Origin: Phycisphaerae bacterium
Lineage (GTDB): Bacteria > Planctomycetota > Phycisphaerae > Sedimentisphaerales > SG8-4
NCBI GenBank assembly: GCA_030614945.1
Contig: JAUXAH010000006.1
Span: 1-18,460, forward strand
DNA length: 18,460 bases
Direction of reading: 5' to 3'
Part shown: positions 12,190 to 18,460 of the stretch, one piece after another
How the letters are laid out: every line of letters begins with the position of its first letter
How positions within the stretch are numbered: position 1 is the stretch's first letter
Program-made: the position numbers and the translations under genes
Notes under the pieces: generated by a model
What the model was told of the DNA's origin: nothing
What the model saw: only the letters and a program-made list of their open reading frames with translations
Database searches by the model: none

Positions 12190-12494
12190 GTAGCGTTTAG
12201 TCGTATATTGTCGTTGTCGTTATATTTAGAAGTCGGATGTGCGTCCACGGGTGGTGGGCGGGGGGACAAGTACCTTAGGATGGAATGGGAACAAGAGAGG
12301 TGGGGAGGGATATTTTGCGGTTGTGCCTGCGAATGTACAGCCGCTACCGCACGGCCTTTAGGCCGGGCGGCGGCTACTACTGATGGATCATTTGCTGTTG
12401 TGTCTGCGAATGTGTGGTGTTGAAGCCTCGACTTTTGGCATCGGGGGACGTAGTAGTTTTTATGCGGTGTAGTTCACCTGTGGTTGTGGTTGTT

Positions 12495-12725
12495 CGGTGG
12501 TTCATGTGTTGGGTCGTGGTTACTATTCGATGGTTCGTGTATTGGGCCGTGGTTACTATTCGATGGTTCGTGGATTAGGCCAGAATACTTTTATCACACT
12601 TTCACTGATAAGCTGATATTTGTGATCCTACTGAGTCGTTTTGGGCCGGTATTGTTGTTTGATGGTTTGTGGATTAGGCCGTGGTGTATCTTCGATGGTT
12701 TGTGGACTAGGCCGTGGTGTTGTTC
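12495..12725. repeat. 33-bp direct repeats
   Basis: Copies start at 12495, 12528 and 12561, then 12660 and 12693, all with a GATGGTTYGTGNAYTRGGCC core; 12595-12659 interrupts them. The region 12190-12494 has no plausible gene but holds a GGCCTTTAGGCC-centred hairpin near 12343-12377, a repeated CTGCGAATGT, and TTAGAAGTCGGAT, which also occurs in the 35-bp repeats of the first intergenic region. Confidence 0.85.
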
Positions 12726-12799
12726 TTCTCGCTTTTGATTTACTTTTGATGCAAGTTTGATGTGTGTTTAATTTTATCGGGTTTTTCACCTGGTTTTTT

Positions 12800-12852
12800 C
12801 CGCGGCTTCGCGAGAATGGGCACGGAGTGAGCTCGTCGGAGCGAAGCCGCGG
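12800..12852. repeat. 12-bp perfect inverted repeat after the last unit C gene
   Basis: CCGCGGCTTCGC (12800-12811) pairs with 12841-12852, a few bases after the stop at 12858. On the minus strand the hairpin is followed by A, not T, residues, so it is not a standard intrinsic terminator; it may stabilise the mRNA 3' end. Confidence 0.75.
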
Positions 12853-12857
12853 GGTGG

Positions 12858-13256
12858 TTAGAGGAATTGTTCGCACCAGGTAGGGACGGCTGCTGTGAGC
12901 TCGTAACCGGGGGGAATGAGATCGGGGTCTTCACCTGCGACTACTTTGTTGATGTTGAAGCTGATGAACATGTTCCACCAGGTCAGCGTGATGGTTTCGC
13001 CTTTCTTGTTTTTGCGGGTGTGCTGGTTTGCGTAGTCCTGCCAGTAGGCGGCAACCTCGGGGCTGAAGCAGCGTCTGACGATTGTCATGAGGGACTGCCA
13101 GGCCCTGCGTCTTTTTTTTTGCGTGGGCGTTGGTTGGTTGCTCTGCTTCCGTGGCTGCTTTTGGACGTGCTGTCCGCATTGGTCTCTGCGCCAGACGTCC
13201 CCCCCGGACCTGCCGTTGATTTCTTCGATCATGCTATCGAGCTTGACCATTGCCAT
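12858..13256 (-). CDS. 132-aa short GGG-like protein (unit C)
   Basis: The start M-A-M-V-K-L at 13256 has AGGTAGG before it, and the gene begins 7 nt after the acetyltransferase stop. It resembles the K-Y-G-G-G proteins in layout: G-R-S-G-G-x-V-x-R-R-D, N-Q-P-T-P-x-Q, a helical part with W-x-x-L and Y-W-Q-D-Y-A, then K-K-G-E-T-I-T-L and an N-x-F-like W-N-M-F. The GGG itself is missing, so it is a distant paralogue. It contains a Lys/Arg-rich stretch. Probably structural; unproven. Confidence 0.75.
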   Translation of the reverse strand: MAMVKLDSMIEEINGRSGGDVWRRDQCGQHVQKQPRKQSNQPTPTQKKRRRAWQSLMTIVRRCFSPEVAAYWQDYANQHTRKNKKGETITLTWWNMFISFNINKVVAGEDPDLIPPGYELTAAVPTWCEQFL

Positions 13257-13263
13257 GGTGAAC

Positions 13264-13704
13264 CTACCTTTGTTTTGAGTACAGTTCGATGTTGTGCTTT
13301 TTGCCTTTGGCTGGTCCAGACAGTTTGGTGTAGCCGCGGTCCGCGTAGAACTCTGCAGGGTTACCGGCATCCTGATCCATTTTTGAGCGAATGGTACCGG
13401 GGTCTTGGAGACGAAGAAGCTCGCTTCCGATTCCCCGGTGTCTGAAGGTGCCGGCAACCAGGAGATGGATCAGGACCCCGAGGTGAGTTTTGACGGACCA
13501 GCCGATGATGCAGTTTTCGATCAGGGCGATTACCGTGGTGTACTTGGTGACATATTTGAGGTGACGTCCTGCAGGGACGAAGTAATCGTGGGCGGAGCCG
13601 GGGACGTGGTCAGCCAGGCCCCGCCCTGCCAGCCAGAAATCGACGAAGGCCGTTATCGCGGGCAAGTCAGCTTCGCGGGCAATGCGGTATTCAACACCAT
13701 CCAT
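13264..13704 (-). CDS. GNAT-family N-acetyltransferase
   Basis: The 146-aa protein fits the GNAT fold: an N-terminal Y-R-I-A-R-E-A-D-L-P-A-I segment, motif A with H-L-L-V-A-G-T-F-R-H-R-G-I-G-S-E-L-L (R-x-x-G-x-G type acetyl-CoA loop, about residues 80-97), and a C-terminal N-P-A-E-F-Y-A-D-R-G-Y segment. The substrate cannot be told. Acetyltransferases are known phage cargo that modify host proteins or particle components. AAGG lies 10 nt before ATG 13704. It has no counterpart in the visible parts of A or B. Confidence 0.87.
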   Translation of the reverse strand: MDGVEYRIAREADLPAITAFVDFWLAGRGLADHVPGSAHDYFVPAGRHLKYVTKYTTVIALIENCIIGWSVKTHLGVLIHLLVAGTFRHRGIGSELLRLQDPGTIRSKMDQDAGNPAEFYADRGYTKLSGPAKGKKHNIELYSKQR

Positions 13705-13716
13705 GCGGGCTTGACC

Positions 13717-13890
13717 TTATTTGACCTGCAGGATCCAGCAGATGAGGTCCGCAAGGATATCGTCCCAGGGGTTGGATGTTTCTCTGGACTGTGCCCGGAA
13801 GCTGACCGCGAAGTCGACCAGGGCTTTTCTGAGTGGTCCAGATGCGGACTGCAGGATTTTGCGGATTAGAGCTATGATCCAATTGTTCAT
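13717..13890 (-). CDS. 57-aa protein, unknown
   Basis: ATG 13890 is preceded by AGAGGTAGTGAC, the same string that precedes the tail-fibre-like gene at 14583. The N-terminus (W-I-I-A-L-I-R-K-I-L) is an amphipathic or weakly membrane-binding helix, followed by charged residues and a final hydrophobic stretch ending L-I-C-W-I-L-Q-V-K. It could act at the membrane like the protein at 5478-5846, but the evidence is slight. Confidence 0.68.
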   Translation of the reverse strand: MNNWIIALIRKILQSASGPLRKALVDFAVSFRAQSRETSNPWDDILADLICWILQVK

Positions 13891-13914
13891 GTCACTACCT
13901 CTTTCTGTTTTTGC

Positions 13915-14583
13915 TTAAACGTGTTTAGCGTGGCTCACATCATACCAGTTTGAGCCGTTGCATACCAGTGTCCATCCCCCATACTCTCCTGTCAAGGTTT
14001 CATCTCCGCCGGCGTGAAGAAAAATATCCTGGTTGCCGGTGCCCTCGTTATGCTCGAGGGTGGCGTCGTTTGCAGCTGCACATAGCCGGCTGATGTGAAG
14101 ATGTTGGCCGAGGGTGCCTCCGATGAATCCGCCGATGGTGACATCGTTGGCTGAACAGTCGAGAAAGAGGATCCCGATGTCTGCGACGTCCACGTTGTTG
14201 GTTGGTCCTACCGCGGAGTGAGTCTTTGTTCCTGAGAACGGGGACCCCATTGCTCGATAGGACAGAATCGGTCCCCATGGTTCCCATTGTTTGTCCCACG
14301 TGGTCCGGAGGTTTGTATCGGGGCCGTCGTATTCGAGGGTGACGGTAGTTGGAAGTGCGAAGATGGGAGCCTTGACAAGTTTCAGCGTGAACTCGTCTAT
14401 CCACGTGGAGGTTGATGCTGTTGTTGGGGCACCGTCGATGACAAGCTTCCATTTGGCGTTTGCTGGTTTGACGGTTTGGTCCATTGGGTAGCGGAAGATT
14501 ACCCAGACAATGACTTCGACTGGTGCCCATGTGTGCTGGACGATAGCTGTTGCTGCGTAGGGCCATGGACGCCATACAGTCAT
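13915..14583 (-). CDS. Tail-fibre-like protein (unit C)
   Basis: At 222 aa it has the same length as its unit B homologue (6686-7354) and the same motifs: Y-P-M-D-Q-T-V-K-P-A, W-D-K-Q-W-E-P-W-G-P-I, I-L-F-L-D-C-S-A-N-D-V, a near-identical segment about residues 170-210 and the C-terminus S-H-A-K-H-V. The N-terminal half is diverged. The start M-T-V-W at 14583 is chosen over an upstream in-frame ATG because of the AGAGGTAGTGAC site. Probably part of a particle or fibre. Confidence 0.83.
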   Translation of the reverse strand: MTVWRPWPYAATAIVQHTWAPVEVIVWVIFRYPMDQTVKPANAKWKLVIDGAPTTASTSTWIDEFTLKLVKAPIFALPTTVTLEYDGPDTNLRTTWDKQWEPWGPILSYRAMGSPFSGTKTHSAVGPTNNVDVADIGILFLDCSANDVTIGGFIGGTLGQHLHISRLCAAANDATLEHNEGTGNQDIFLHAGGDETLTGEYGGWTLVCNGSNWYDVSHAKHV

Positions 14584-14593
14584 GTCACTACCT

Positions 14594-14869
14594 CTAGATT
14601 TCGGTAACTGTCGGGGTTCCGGTCCAGGGGGCTTGAGGGACATAGTCACCCTCGATGTCGGGGTCTACTCGGGTCCAGAATCCGGGAAGCATAGTATCAA
14701 GGTCGAGGCTAATTATCCAGGCAACCGGTATCTGCCACCAAATCTTGTACACTCCGTCATCACGTACGTAGTAAGTTTTGCCGTTGTGAGTTCCACCCGG
14801 CAAGTAGTCACCAGTTGCGTCGGGGTCCAGTGTCCCCGTGACTTTATGTAATCCGTCAGTCACCACCAT
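14594..14869 (-). CDS. 91-aa protein with duplicated G-D-Y motif
   Basis: The product carries D-P-D-A-T-G-D-Y-L-P-G-G-x-x-x-G and, near the end, D-P-D-I-E-G-D-Y-V-P-Q-A-x-x-x-G, with an aromatic middle (I-W-W-Q-I-P-V-A-W). The two copies suggest a small beta domain built from a duplication, of a kind often found in phage surface proteins. It takes the place that the zinc-ribbon/PASTA gene has in unit B. The ribosome binding site lies in a hairpin loop (14871-14900). Confidence 0.78.
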   Translation of the reverse strand: MVVTDGLHKVTGTLDPDATGDYLPGGTHNGKTYYVRDDGVYKIWWQIPVAWIISLDLDTMLPGFWTRVDPDIEGDYVPQAPWTGTPTVTEI

Positions 14870-14870
14870 C

Positions 14871-14900
14871 GGCCCGAACTTTGTCTCCTCGGTTCGGGCC
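14871..14900 (-). promoter_or_regulatory. Hairpin presenting the ribosome binding site of 14594-14869
   Basis: A perfect 9-bp stem (14871-14879 with 14892-14900) starts at the last base of the previous stop codon and ends one base before the ATG. Its 12-nt loop contains GAGGAG. Without folding, the spacing from the site to ATG is about 15 nt, which is too long for good initiation. Confidence 0.65.
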
Positions 14901-15673
14901 TACGGGTCGGCTACGATTGTCCTGGGGCTCAGGGTCCAGATTTCGGACAGTCTGCCGGAGAATGAAATCATTCTGGCCTGGAACCAGACCTTTTGACCCT
15001 CGGCGAATGTGAACTCTGCAGGCAGCGTTTGGGTCCCGAGGTTACCTGCAACGGTGCCGGCTGCAGACATGAATCTCCAGGGACCGTGGAAGGTCTGACG
15101 ACTGGCCAGTTGCGGTTGTCCCTGATAGAAACAGAGCCAATACTTGTCGTCAGGGTTGACTCCCCAGTTAGTATTGTCGAAGGTAAAGGTGAACGTCTGG
15201 GCTGCGATGTCTTCTTCGCTGCACAAGGTAGTCTCGTCTTTTTCCATAAGACTCAAGGTGGTGGGGGCTGCCTCTTTGATAGCTTCTGTGAGCATCCTCT
15301 GTGGACAGTTTGACCTGATGAAGTGGTTGAAGCCGGACAGGTGAATGGTTTCTCCGAGCTTGTTCTTCATTGCGACTGCAGCGGCGTAGGTTTCCCAGAG
15401 TCCGCGCTGGACAGCGGTCATATCCGCGTGCCAGTGCTCGGCGAGGTGACTGACGACAGCACGGATGAATTCCTGTCGTGAGCTGTTTGGGTTGACGGGT
15501 TTGGTCCGGGGACGGATGTAGTTTCCGGACTTGTTCCTGGCGAAGACAGAGCCGGCTATTGAGCCGGACATCTGAACAACTCCACCTCCATACTTAACGA
15601 GTGCGAATCGCACAGTCATGGTTCGGAGCACTTCCATCGACTGGAAGAGCTTTGGATTGAACTTGTGGTTCAT
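14900..15673 (-). CDS. K-Y-G-G-G structural-like protein (unit C)
   Basis: The 257-aa protein has the same plan as 7734-8432: A-L-V-K-Y-G-G-G-V-V-Q-M-S-G-S-I-A-G, R-P-R-T-K-P-V-N-P-N-S-S-R-Q, a helical part with L-x-x-H-W and A-V-Q-R-G-L-W-x-x-Y, M-K-N-K-L-G-E-T-I, and a beta-rich end with K-V-W-F-Q-A-R-M-I. It has a 22-residue N-terminal extension; the start at 15673 is supported by AAAGGAG, and no good site precedes the inner Met. It is the first late gene behind the promoter at 15753-15781. Confidence 0.85.
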   Translation of the reverse strand: MNHKFNPKLFQSMEVLRTMTVRFALVKYGGGVVQMSGSIAGSVFARNKSGNYIRPRTKPVNPNSSRQEFIRAVVSHLAEHWHADMTAVQRGLWETYAAAVAMKNKLGETIHLSGFNHFIRSNCPQRMLTEAIKEAAPTTLSLMEKDETTLCSEEDIAAQTFTFTFDNTNWGVNPDDKYWLCFYQGQPQLASRQTFHGPWRFMSAAGTVAGNLGTQTLPAEFTFAEGQKVWFQARMISFSGRLSEIWTLSPRTIVADP

Positions 15674-15752
15674 GATTTGCTCCTTTCCTCAAAAAACAGG
15701 GTTCGTCTTTTTGGCAATTCAAATTCGCTTTAAATTGCACCTCTCTGATTGC

Positions 15753-15781
15753 ATTGTATGAGGTTTTTTGAGTGGAGTCAA
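15753..15781 (-). promoter_or_regulatory. Late promoter of unit C
   Basis: TTGACT (15776-15781), 17 bp, TACAAT (15753-15758). The block up to about 15850 matches unit B, with the pair GTTTA (15809-15813) and TAAAC (15835-15839) replacing GTTTG and CAAAC. Confidence 0.82.
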
Positions 15782-15870
15782 GAAAAAAGGCTGGAATCTG
15801 TGAAAAAAGTTTACGAGGATGGGCTGTGTTGCGTTAAACGGATCGGATTGGTACCAGGGGACACCCTGAT

Positions 15871-16428
15871 CTAGTCTGGTTCGTACAGTATTTTGATGTT
15901 GGTTGATTCGCGGATTCGGCAGAACTTGTAGACGAACTGATTGTTTTCGAGCGGAAATAGTTCCATGAACAGATCGTCTGATTTTACTAGGTTGATGGCT
16001 TCGAGCAGGGTGGTGACTTGAGGGATCCAGGTGACCGCCGCGATTCCACCGGCACCGCCGATATCGGGAGTACATGCGGCGTTGAGGTTTTCGTAGGTGT
16101 GCTTTTCATCCGGGGCTCCGAGCGGCGTGTCGATGAAGTAGATGTCACCGGAGGTTGTTTCGTAGAGCACGAACCAAATTTGTAGTGGATCCTCGAGGAC
16201 AACGAACTCGATTTCCCAGGGTGGTTCGAGGTAGAAGAAGCCGCAAGGGAGAACGGGATCTTGGGTTAATTTGAAAACACGATCGTTCGGAGGCAGTTCG
16301 GGGCCGCCGGGACAAGGGATGATGTTTATGAATCGGACGTAGAGGTACTTTGGAGTTTCGCCGGCTGCCCATCCAAGTAGGCAGTCATCACCGTATTCGA
16401 TTGGCTCATCTGGCATACGTTGTCCCAT
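15871..16428 (-). CDS. Cysteine-rich protein (unit C)
   Basis: The 185-aa protein begins M-G-Q-R-M-P at 16428, 9 nt after AGAGG, matching the unit B start. Shared motifs are I-E-Y-G-D-D-C, G-E-T-P-K-Y, P-P-N-D-R-V-F-K-L-T-Q, a G-G-I-A-A-V-T-W-x-P-Q block and F-M-E-L-F-P-L with N-I-K-I-L near the end. It has fewer cysteines (about six) than unit B, so not all can be part of a conserved metal site. The function is unknown. The zinc-protein gene that follows in unit B is absent here. Confidence 0.82.
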   Translation of the reverse strand: MGQRMPDEPIEYGDDCLLGWAAGETPKYLYVRFINIIPCPGGPELPPNDRVFKLTQDPVLPCGFFYLEPPWEIEFVVLEDPLQIWFVLYETTSGDIYFIDTPLGAPDEKHTYENLNAACTPDIGGAGGIAAVTWIPQVTTLLEAINLVKSDDLFMELFPLENNQFVYKFCRIRESTNIKILYEPD

Positions 16429-16512
16429 GTTTCTGGTCCTCTCTGGCAACTCGCTGCGAGCTGCTCGATTCCCTCCCCCCCAGAACCGAAAAGCCGTCAG
16501 GCAAAAACAACT

Positions 16513-16618
16513 TTTTGAGGGGGTCGAAGTTTTACTTCGACAGGCTCAAAATTCAACTTTTCCTGTACGTTAGTGTCTTTCTAACGTAATAAGTTTATGG
16601 GTGCAATTTTTTGCACCC
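16513..16618 (-). ncRNA. Three-hairpin RNA element (unit C)
   Basis: Stems: 16599-16605/16612-16618, 16566-16573/16581-16588, and 16523-16529/16535-16541 with outer pairing 16513-16519/16545-16551. This is the counterpart of 9525-9630, with different stem bases and full pairing in each stem. Confidence 0.75.
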
Positions 16619-17148
16619 CACGAGCCCTTTTTTTTCTGCTGTTTCTCGAGGCTTTTTTTGATGACCTGGTCAGCGACTTTCTCAGCGGTCTCGAAGGCCT
16701 CTCCGCGATGGACCAGCTCGCTGATTATGGCACCTCTGGCCTGGTCGATGGAGGCCTCGCTGTGCCAGTCTCGGATAGGTGGTGGGAAGCCTCGACGAGC
16801 TCTACCCGGGCGTCTGCGTTTGCAGGTTTTTTTTGCGAGTGCGAGGGTCCCGATCAGTTTTACCCAATGCTCAGGGGAGGGAAGTACTCGAGCGTGGATT
16901 TTGCGCTCGGGGCCGTACGGTTTTTCGATCCAGATGAATCCGAGGTCCTTGAGTTTTGCAAGCCAGTATTGGACGGTCCGCCTGCATCGATGAAACTTTT
17001 TTTCAAGCCGCCAGTTCCATAGCCAGCATGTGTCCGGTCCGAATGAGTACAGGTATCCCAGGAAGTCTTTCTCTGAGTTGTTTAGCAGCCGAAACTCCTG
17101 GCTGCGAACCCAGTACGGCAATCGGTGTTTTTTACGTCGTTTGGCCAT
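16570..17148 (-). CDS. Winged-helix DNA-binding protein (unit C)
   Basis: The 192-aa protein matches 9625-10116 nearly residue for residue through the winged helix (W-N-W-R-L-E-K-K-F-H, R-T-V-Q-Y-W-L-A-K-L-K, L-G-F-I-W-I-E-K). The middle is Arg/Lys-rich and the C-terminal helix differs. After the poly-Lys tract the reading frame differs from unit B, because this copy has eight instead of nine A residues in a run, and translation continues through the first hairpin to stop in the second. The extra 17 residues (with one Cys) may be a frameshift product. Start ATG 17148, with TTG 17163 as an alternative. Confidence 0.8.
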   Translation of the reverse strand: MAKRRKKHRLPYWVRSQEFRLLNNSEKDFLGYLYSFGPDTCWLWNWRLEKKFHRCRRTVQYWLAKLKDLGFIWIEKPYGPERKIHARVLPSPEHWVKLIGTLALAKKTCKRRRPGRARRGFPPPIRDWHSEASIDQARGAIISELVHRGEAFETAEKVADQVIKKSLEKQQKKKGSWGAKNCTHKLITLERH

Positions 17149-17175
17149 GCCCACGAATCCCAAAGCACCCTGATT

Positions 17176-17784
17176 TTAGCTTTTTTCGTTCAGCGAGTCA
17201 ATAGCTTCCTGCAGGTCTGCGTTGTTCGGGTGGGTGTAGATTTGTGTGCTGGCGAGGTTGCTGTGTCCGAGCAGCCCCTGAACTACAGGCATCGAGGTTA
17301 TTCGCATCAGCCTGGTAGCGAACGTGTGACGCAAAATGTGCGGGTGAATCTCCCGACCGATCGCATCAGCTCCTGTAGCTTTGATAATTCGCTGGACCTG
17401 ACGTGTGGTCAGTGGGTATTTACAGTTGCTTCGGTAAAAGGCGTACGGGGTTGCGAAATCGCTATGCTTGATCCACCAATCGCGGTGCATACGCTCGATG
17501 GCGTCGTGTAGTCGCGAGGTGACGGGGATGGTGCGTTCGCGGTTGTTTTTTGCCTGCAGTTTCTCTACGACGAGGGAACCGACTGGGCCGTTGATGTACC
17601 ATAGCTGGTCTTGCCTCAGCTGGATCAGTTCGCCGACGCGCAACCCGGCATCGAGCATTAACAGTGCCATCGTGTAGTTGCGATGGTACACGCGTGGGGG
17701 GACATGGCTGCTCTTTGGCTGTTGAAGGCACCTTAGCAGCTGGCTACACTCCTGGGGGGTAAGTGTTTTGAGTTGAGTTTTCAT
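17176..17784 (-). CDS. Short tyrosine recombinase (unit C)
   Basis: The 202-aa enzyme has Arg49, candidate Lys79, His149-x-x-Arg152, His174 and Tyr183 at the same positions as in unit B. Differences from B cluster between residues 20-30, 105-125 and 135-175, the last including parts likely to contact DNA. Start 17784 overlaps the previous stop as ATGA. The spacer to the winged-helix gene (about 17149-17175) is the same as in unit B. Confidence 0.95.
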   Translation of the reverse strand: MKTQLKTLTPQECSQLLRCLQQPKSSHVPPRVYHRNYTMALLMLDAGLRVGELIQLRQDQLWYINGPVGSLVVEKLQAKNNRERTIPVTSRLHDAIERMHRDWWIKHSDFATPYAFYRSNCKYPLTTRQVQRIIKATGADAIGREIHPHILRHTFATRLMRITSMPVVQGLLGHSNLASTQIYTHPNNADLQEAIDSLNEKS

Positions 17785-18203
17785 GATTTGAGCTCCTCGT
17801 GAAGTTTGATGACATTGGTTTTGAGTTGGTTCCAGTACGTGACGCTGAAACCTTTGTTGACCATGTTCTCGGTGAATTCGTGCAGGACTATCTTGTCGGG
17901 GACATCGAAGGTTGTGGGTACACAGGTTAGTCGGGTGTGGTAGTAAATGATTTTCCAGCGGTGGGTGGTGGAAATGGTTCGGTGTTTGATCGCGTTTGCG
18001 ATTTCAGTGAGGACCTTTTCCGGGCTGAAGGATTCGCTCGGTGTGGTCTGTGCTGCAGGGGGGCCGCCGATGAGCTCCTCGAGTAGGAGGTCGAGCACGG
18101 TGGACATGTGCTTTGTGTAGTCTGTATGGTCCTCGGCGTTGATAGCTCGCTCAGCTGAGTTCAGCCCTCCCCTGGCGGTGTCGATTAGTTCGTATTTATT
18201 CAT
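17781..18203 (-). CDS. 140-aa two-domain protein before the recombinase (unit C)
   Basis: This has the same length and motifs as 10749-11171: D-Y-T-K-H-M and L-L-L-E-E-L in the N-terminal domain, F-S-P-E-K-V-L, A-I-K-H-R-T-I-S, H-R-W-K-I-I and W-N-Q-L-K-T-N-V in the C-terminal domain. Its start overlaps the stop of the 59-aa gene and its stop overlaps the recombinase start, both as ATGA. Confidence 0.82.
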   Translation of the reverse strand: MNKYELIDTARGGLNSAERAINAEDHTDYTKHMSTVLDLLLEELIGGPPAAQTTPSESFSPEKVLTEIANAIKHRTISTTHRWKIIYYHTRLTCVPTTFDVPDKIVLHEFTENMVNKGFSVTYWNQLKTNVIKLHEELKS

Positions 18204-18379
18204 GATTTTTGGTCCTTTCTGGTTGGTGGTTTTGGCGTTGGGTCGGCGAGGTCCTCGACGAGAAGGTCTCGCATGGACGACATGTGCTTCGCGTAGCCTT
18301 TGTGGTCATTGGCGTCCAGGCATATTCTAGCGTTGTAGAGTATCTCACGTCCGGCCCTGATTTTTTCTTGCTTGGTCAT
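18200..18379 (-). CDS. 59-aa N-terminal-domain paralogue, first gene of unit C
   Basis: ATG 18379 is preceded by AAAGGACC. The product (D-H-K-G-Y-A-K-H-M, R-D-L-L-V-E-D-L, then a Pro/Lys/Arg-rich tail) copies the first domain of the following 140-aa protein and stops before the second. The DNA around the start is very similar to that before 11171 in unit B, so it arose by partial duplication of the two-domain gene. It could compete with the full protein. Confidence 0.75.
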   Translation of the reverse strand: MTKQEKIRAGREILYNARICLDANDHKGYAKHMSSMRDLLVEDLADPTPKPPTRKDQKS

Positions 18380-18402
18380 GATTTTTGGTCCTTTCTGGCT
18401 TA

Positions 18403-18460
18403 ACGACATTCGGTTGATATCATCTATCGGCAAAGCGACATCGATGTCAACACAAAAACG
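18403..18460. promoter_or_regulatory. Site array and early promoter of unit C, cut by the window edge
   Basis: Sites begin at 18403, 18435 and 18458 (cut), with the distances 32 and 23 found in units A and B. Promoter elements TTGACA (18445-18450), 18-bp spacer and TAGATG (18421-18426) lie on the minus strand. Confidence 0.75.

Noticed and set aside
12484..12738. Plus-strand ORF of 84 codons with repeated F-D-G-S-W segments
   Set aside because: It translates the 33-bp DNA repeats, is on the strand without genes and has no upstream site.
12800..12852. Rho-independent terminator for the unit C late operon
   Set aside because: The stem is perfect, but on the minus strand it is followed by A residues, not T.
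13691..13882. Minus-strand ORF of 63 codons upstream of the acetyltransferase
   Set aside because: It overlaps the 57-aa gene in another frame; only the 57-aa frame has a ribosome binding site (AGAGGTAGTGAC).
16597..17022. Plus-strand ORFs of 130-141 codons opposite the winged-helix gene
   Set aside because: They are shadows of a gene supported by a close homologue in unit B and have no independent support.

Overview
This window is a tandem series of related phage-like or satellite-like mobile units from a bacterium. Every gene I can support lies on the minus strand, with good AGGAG-type ribosome binding sites. I see no rRNA, tRNA or housekeeping gene. The host cannot be named from the sequence. 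Short phage-structural-like proteins that open with a K-Y-G-G-G or R-T-G-G-G motif remind me of proteins seen in Planctomycetota (Phycisphaerae) assemblies, but that is recollection, not a search result.

Three units can be recognised, each read from high to low coordinates. Unit A spans about 1-3073 and its late part runs off the left edge. Unit B spans about 4748-11321. Unit C spans about 12858-18460 and its upstream sites run off the right edge. Each unit starts with an array of 7-bp sites (consensus RCGACAT) whose spacing is identical between units, overlapping a sigma70-like promoter. An early operon follows, coupled by ATGA overlaps: small proteins, then a short tyrosine recombinase (202-209 aa), then, in B and C, a winged-helix protein. 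A covarying hairpin region (B, C) or terminator plus new promoter (A) comes next, then a cysteine-rich protein. A conserved promoter block then drives the K-Y-G-G-G gene and the late genes.

The late genes differ between units. B carries a zinc-ribbon/PASTA protein, a tail-fibre-like protein, a second GGG protein, a tail-collar protein, small and membrane proteins, a RanBP2-type zinc-finger protein and an HNH endonuclease. C carries a 91-aa protein, the same tail-fibre-like protein, a 57-aa protein, a GNAT acetyltransferase and a GGG-like protein.

Between units lie two non-coding stretches of about 1.5 kb (3140-4747 and 11330-12857). They share a layout but almost no primary sequence: about 600-700 bp of consecutive strong hairpins, a 146-171 bp imperfect inverted repeat, then about 500 bp of short direct repeats. 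Non-Watson-Crick pairs in the second stretch are G.U on the plus strand, which suggests a plus-strand structured RNA. I regard these regions, the fixed-spacing site array and the covarying RNA element before the cysteine-rich gene as the most likely undescribed parts. Genes in unit A are split where B and C have fusions, and 118 bp at the left edge is identical to unit B, so units seem to exchange sequence.
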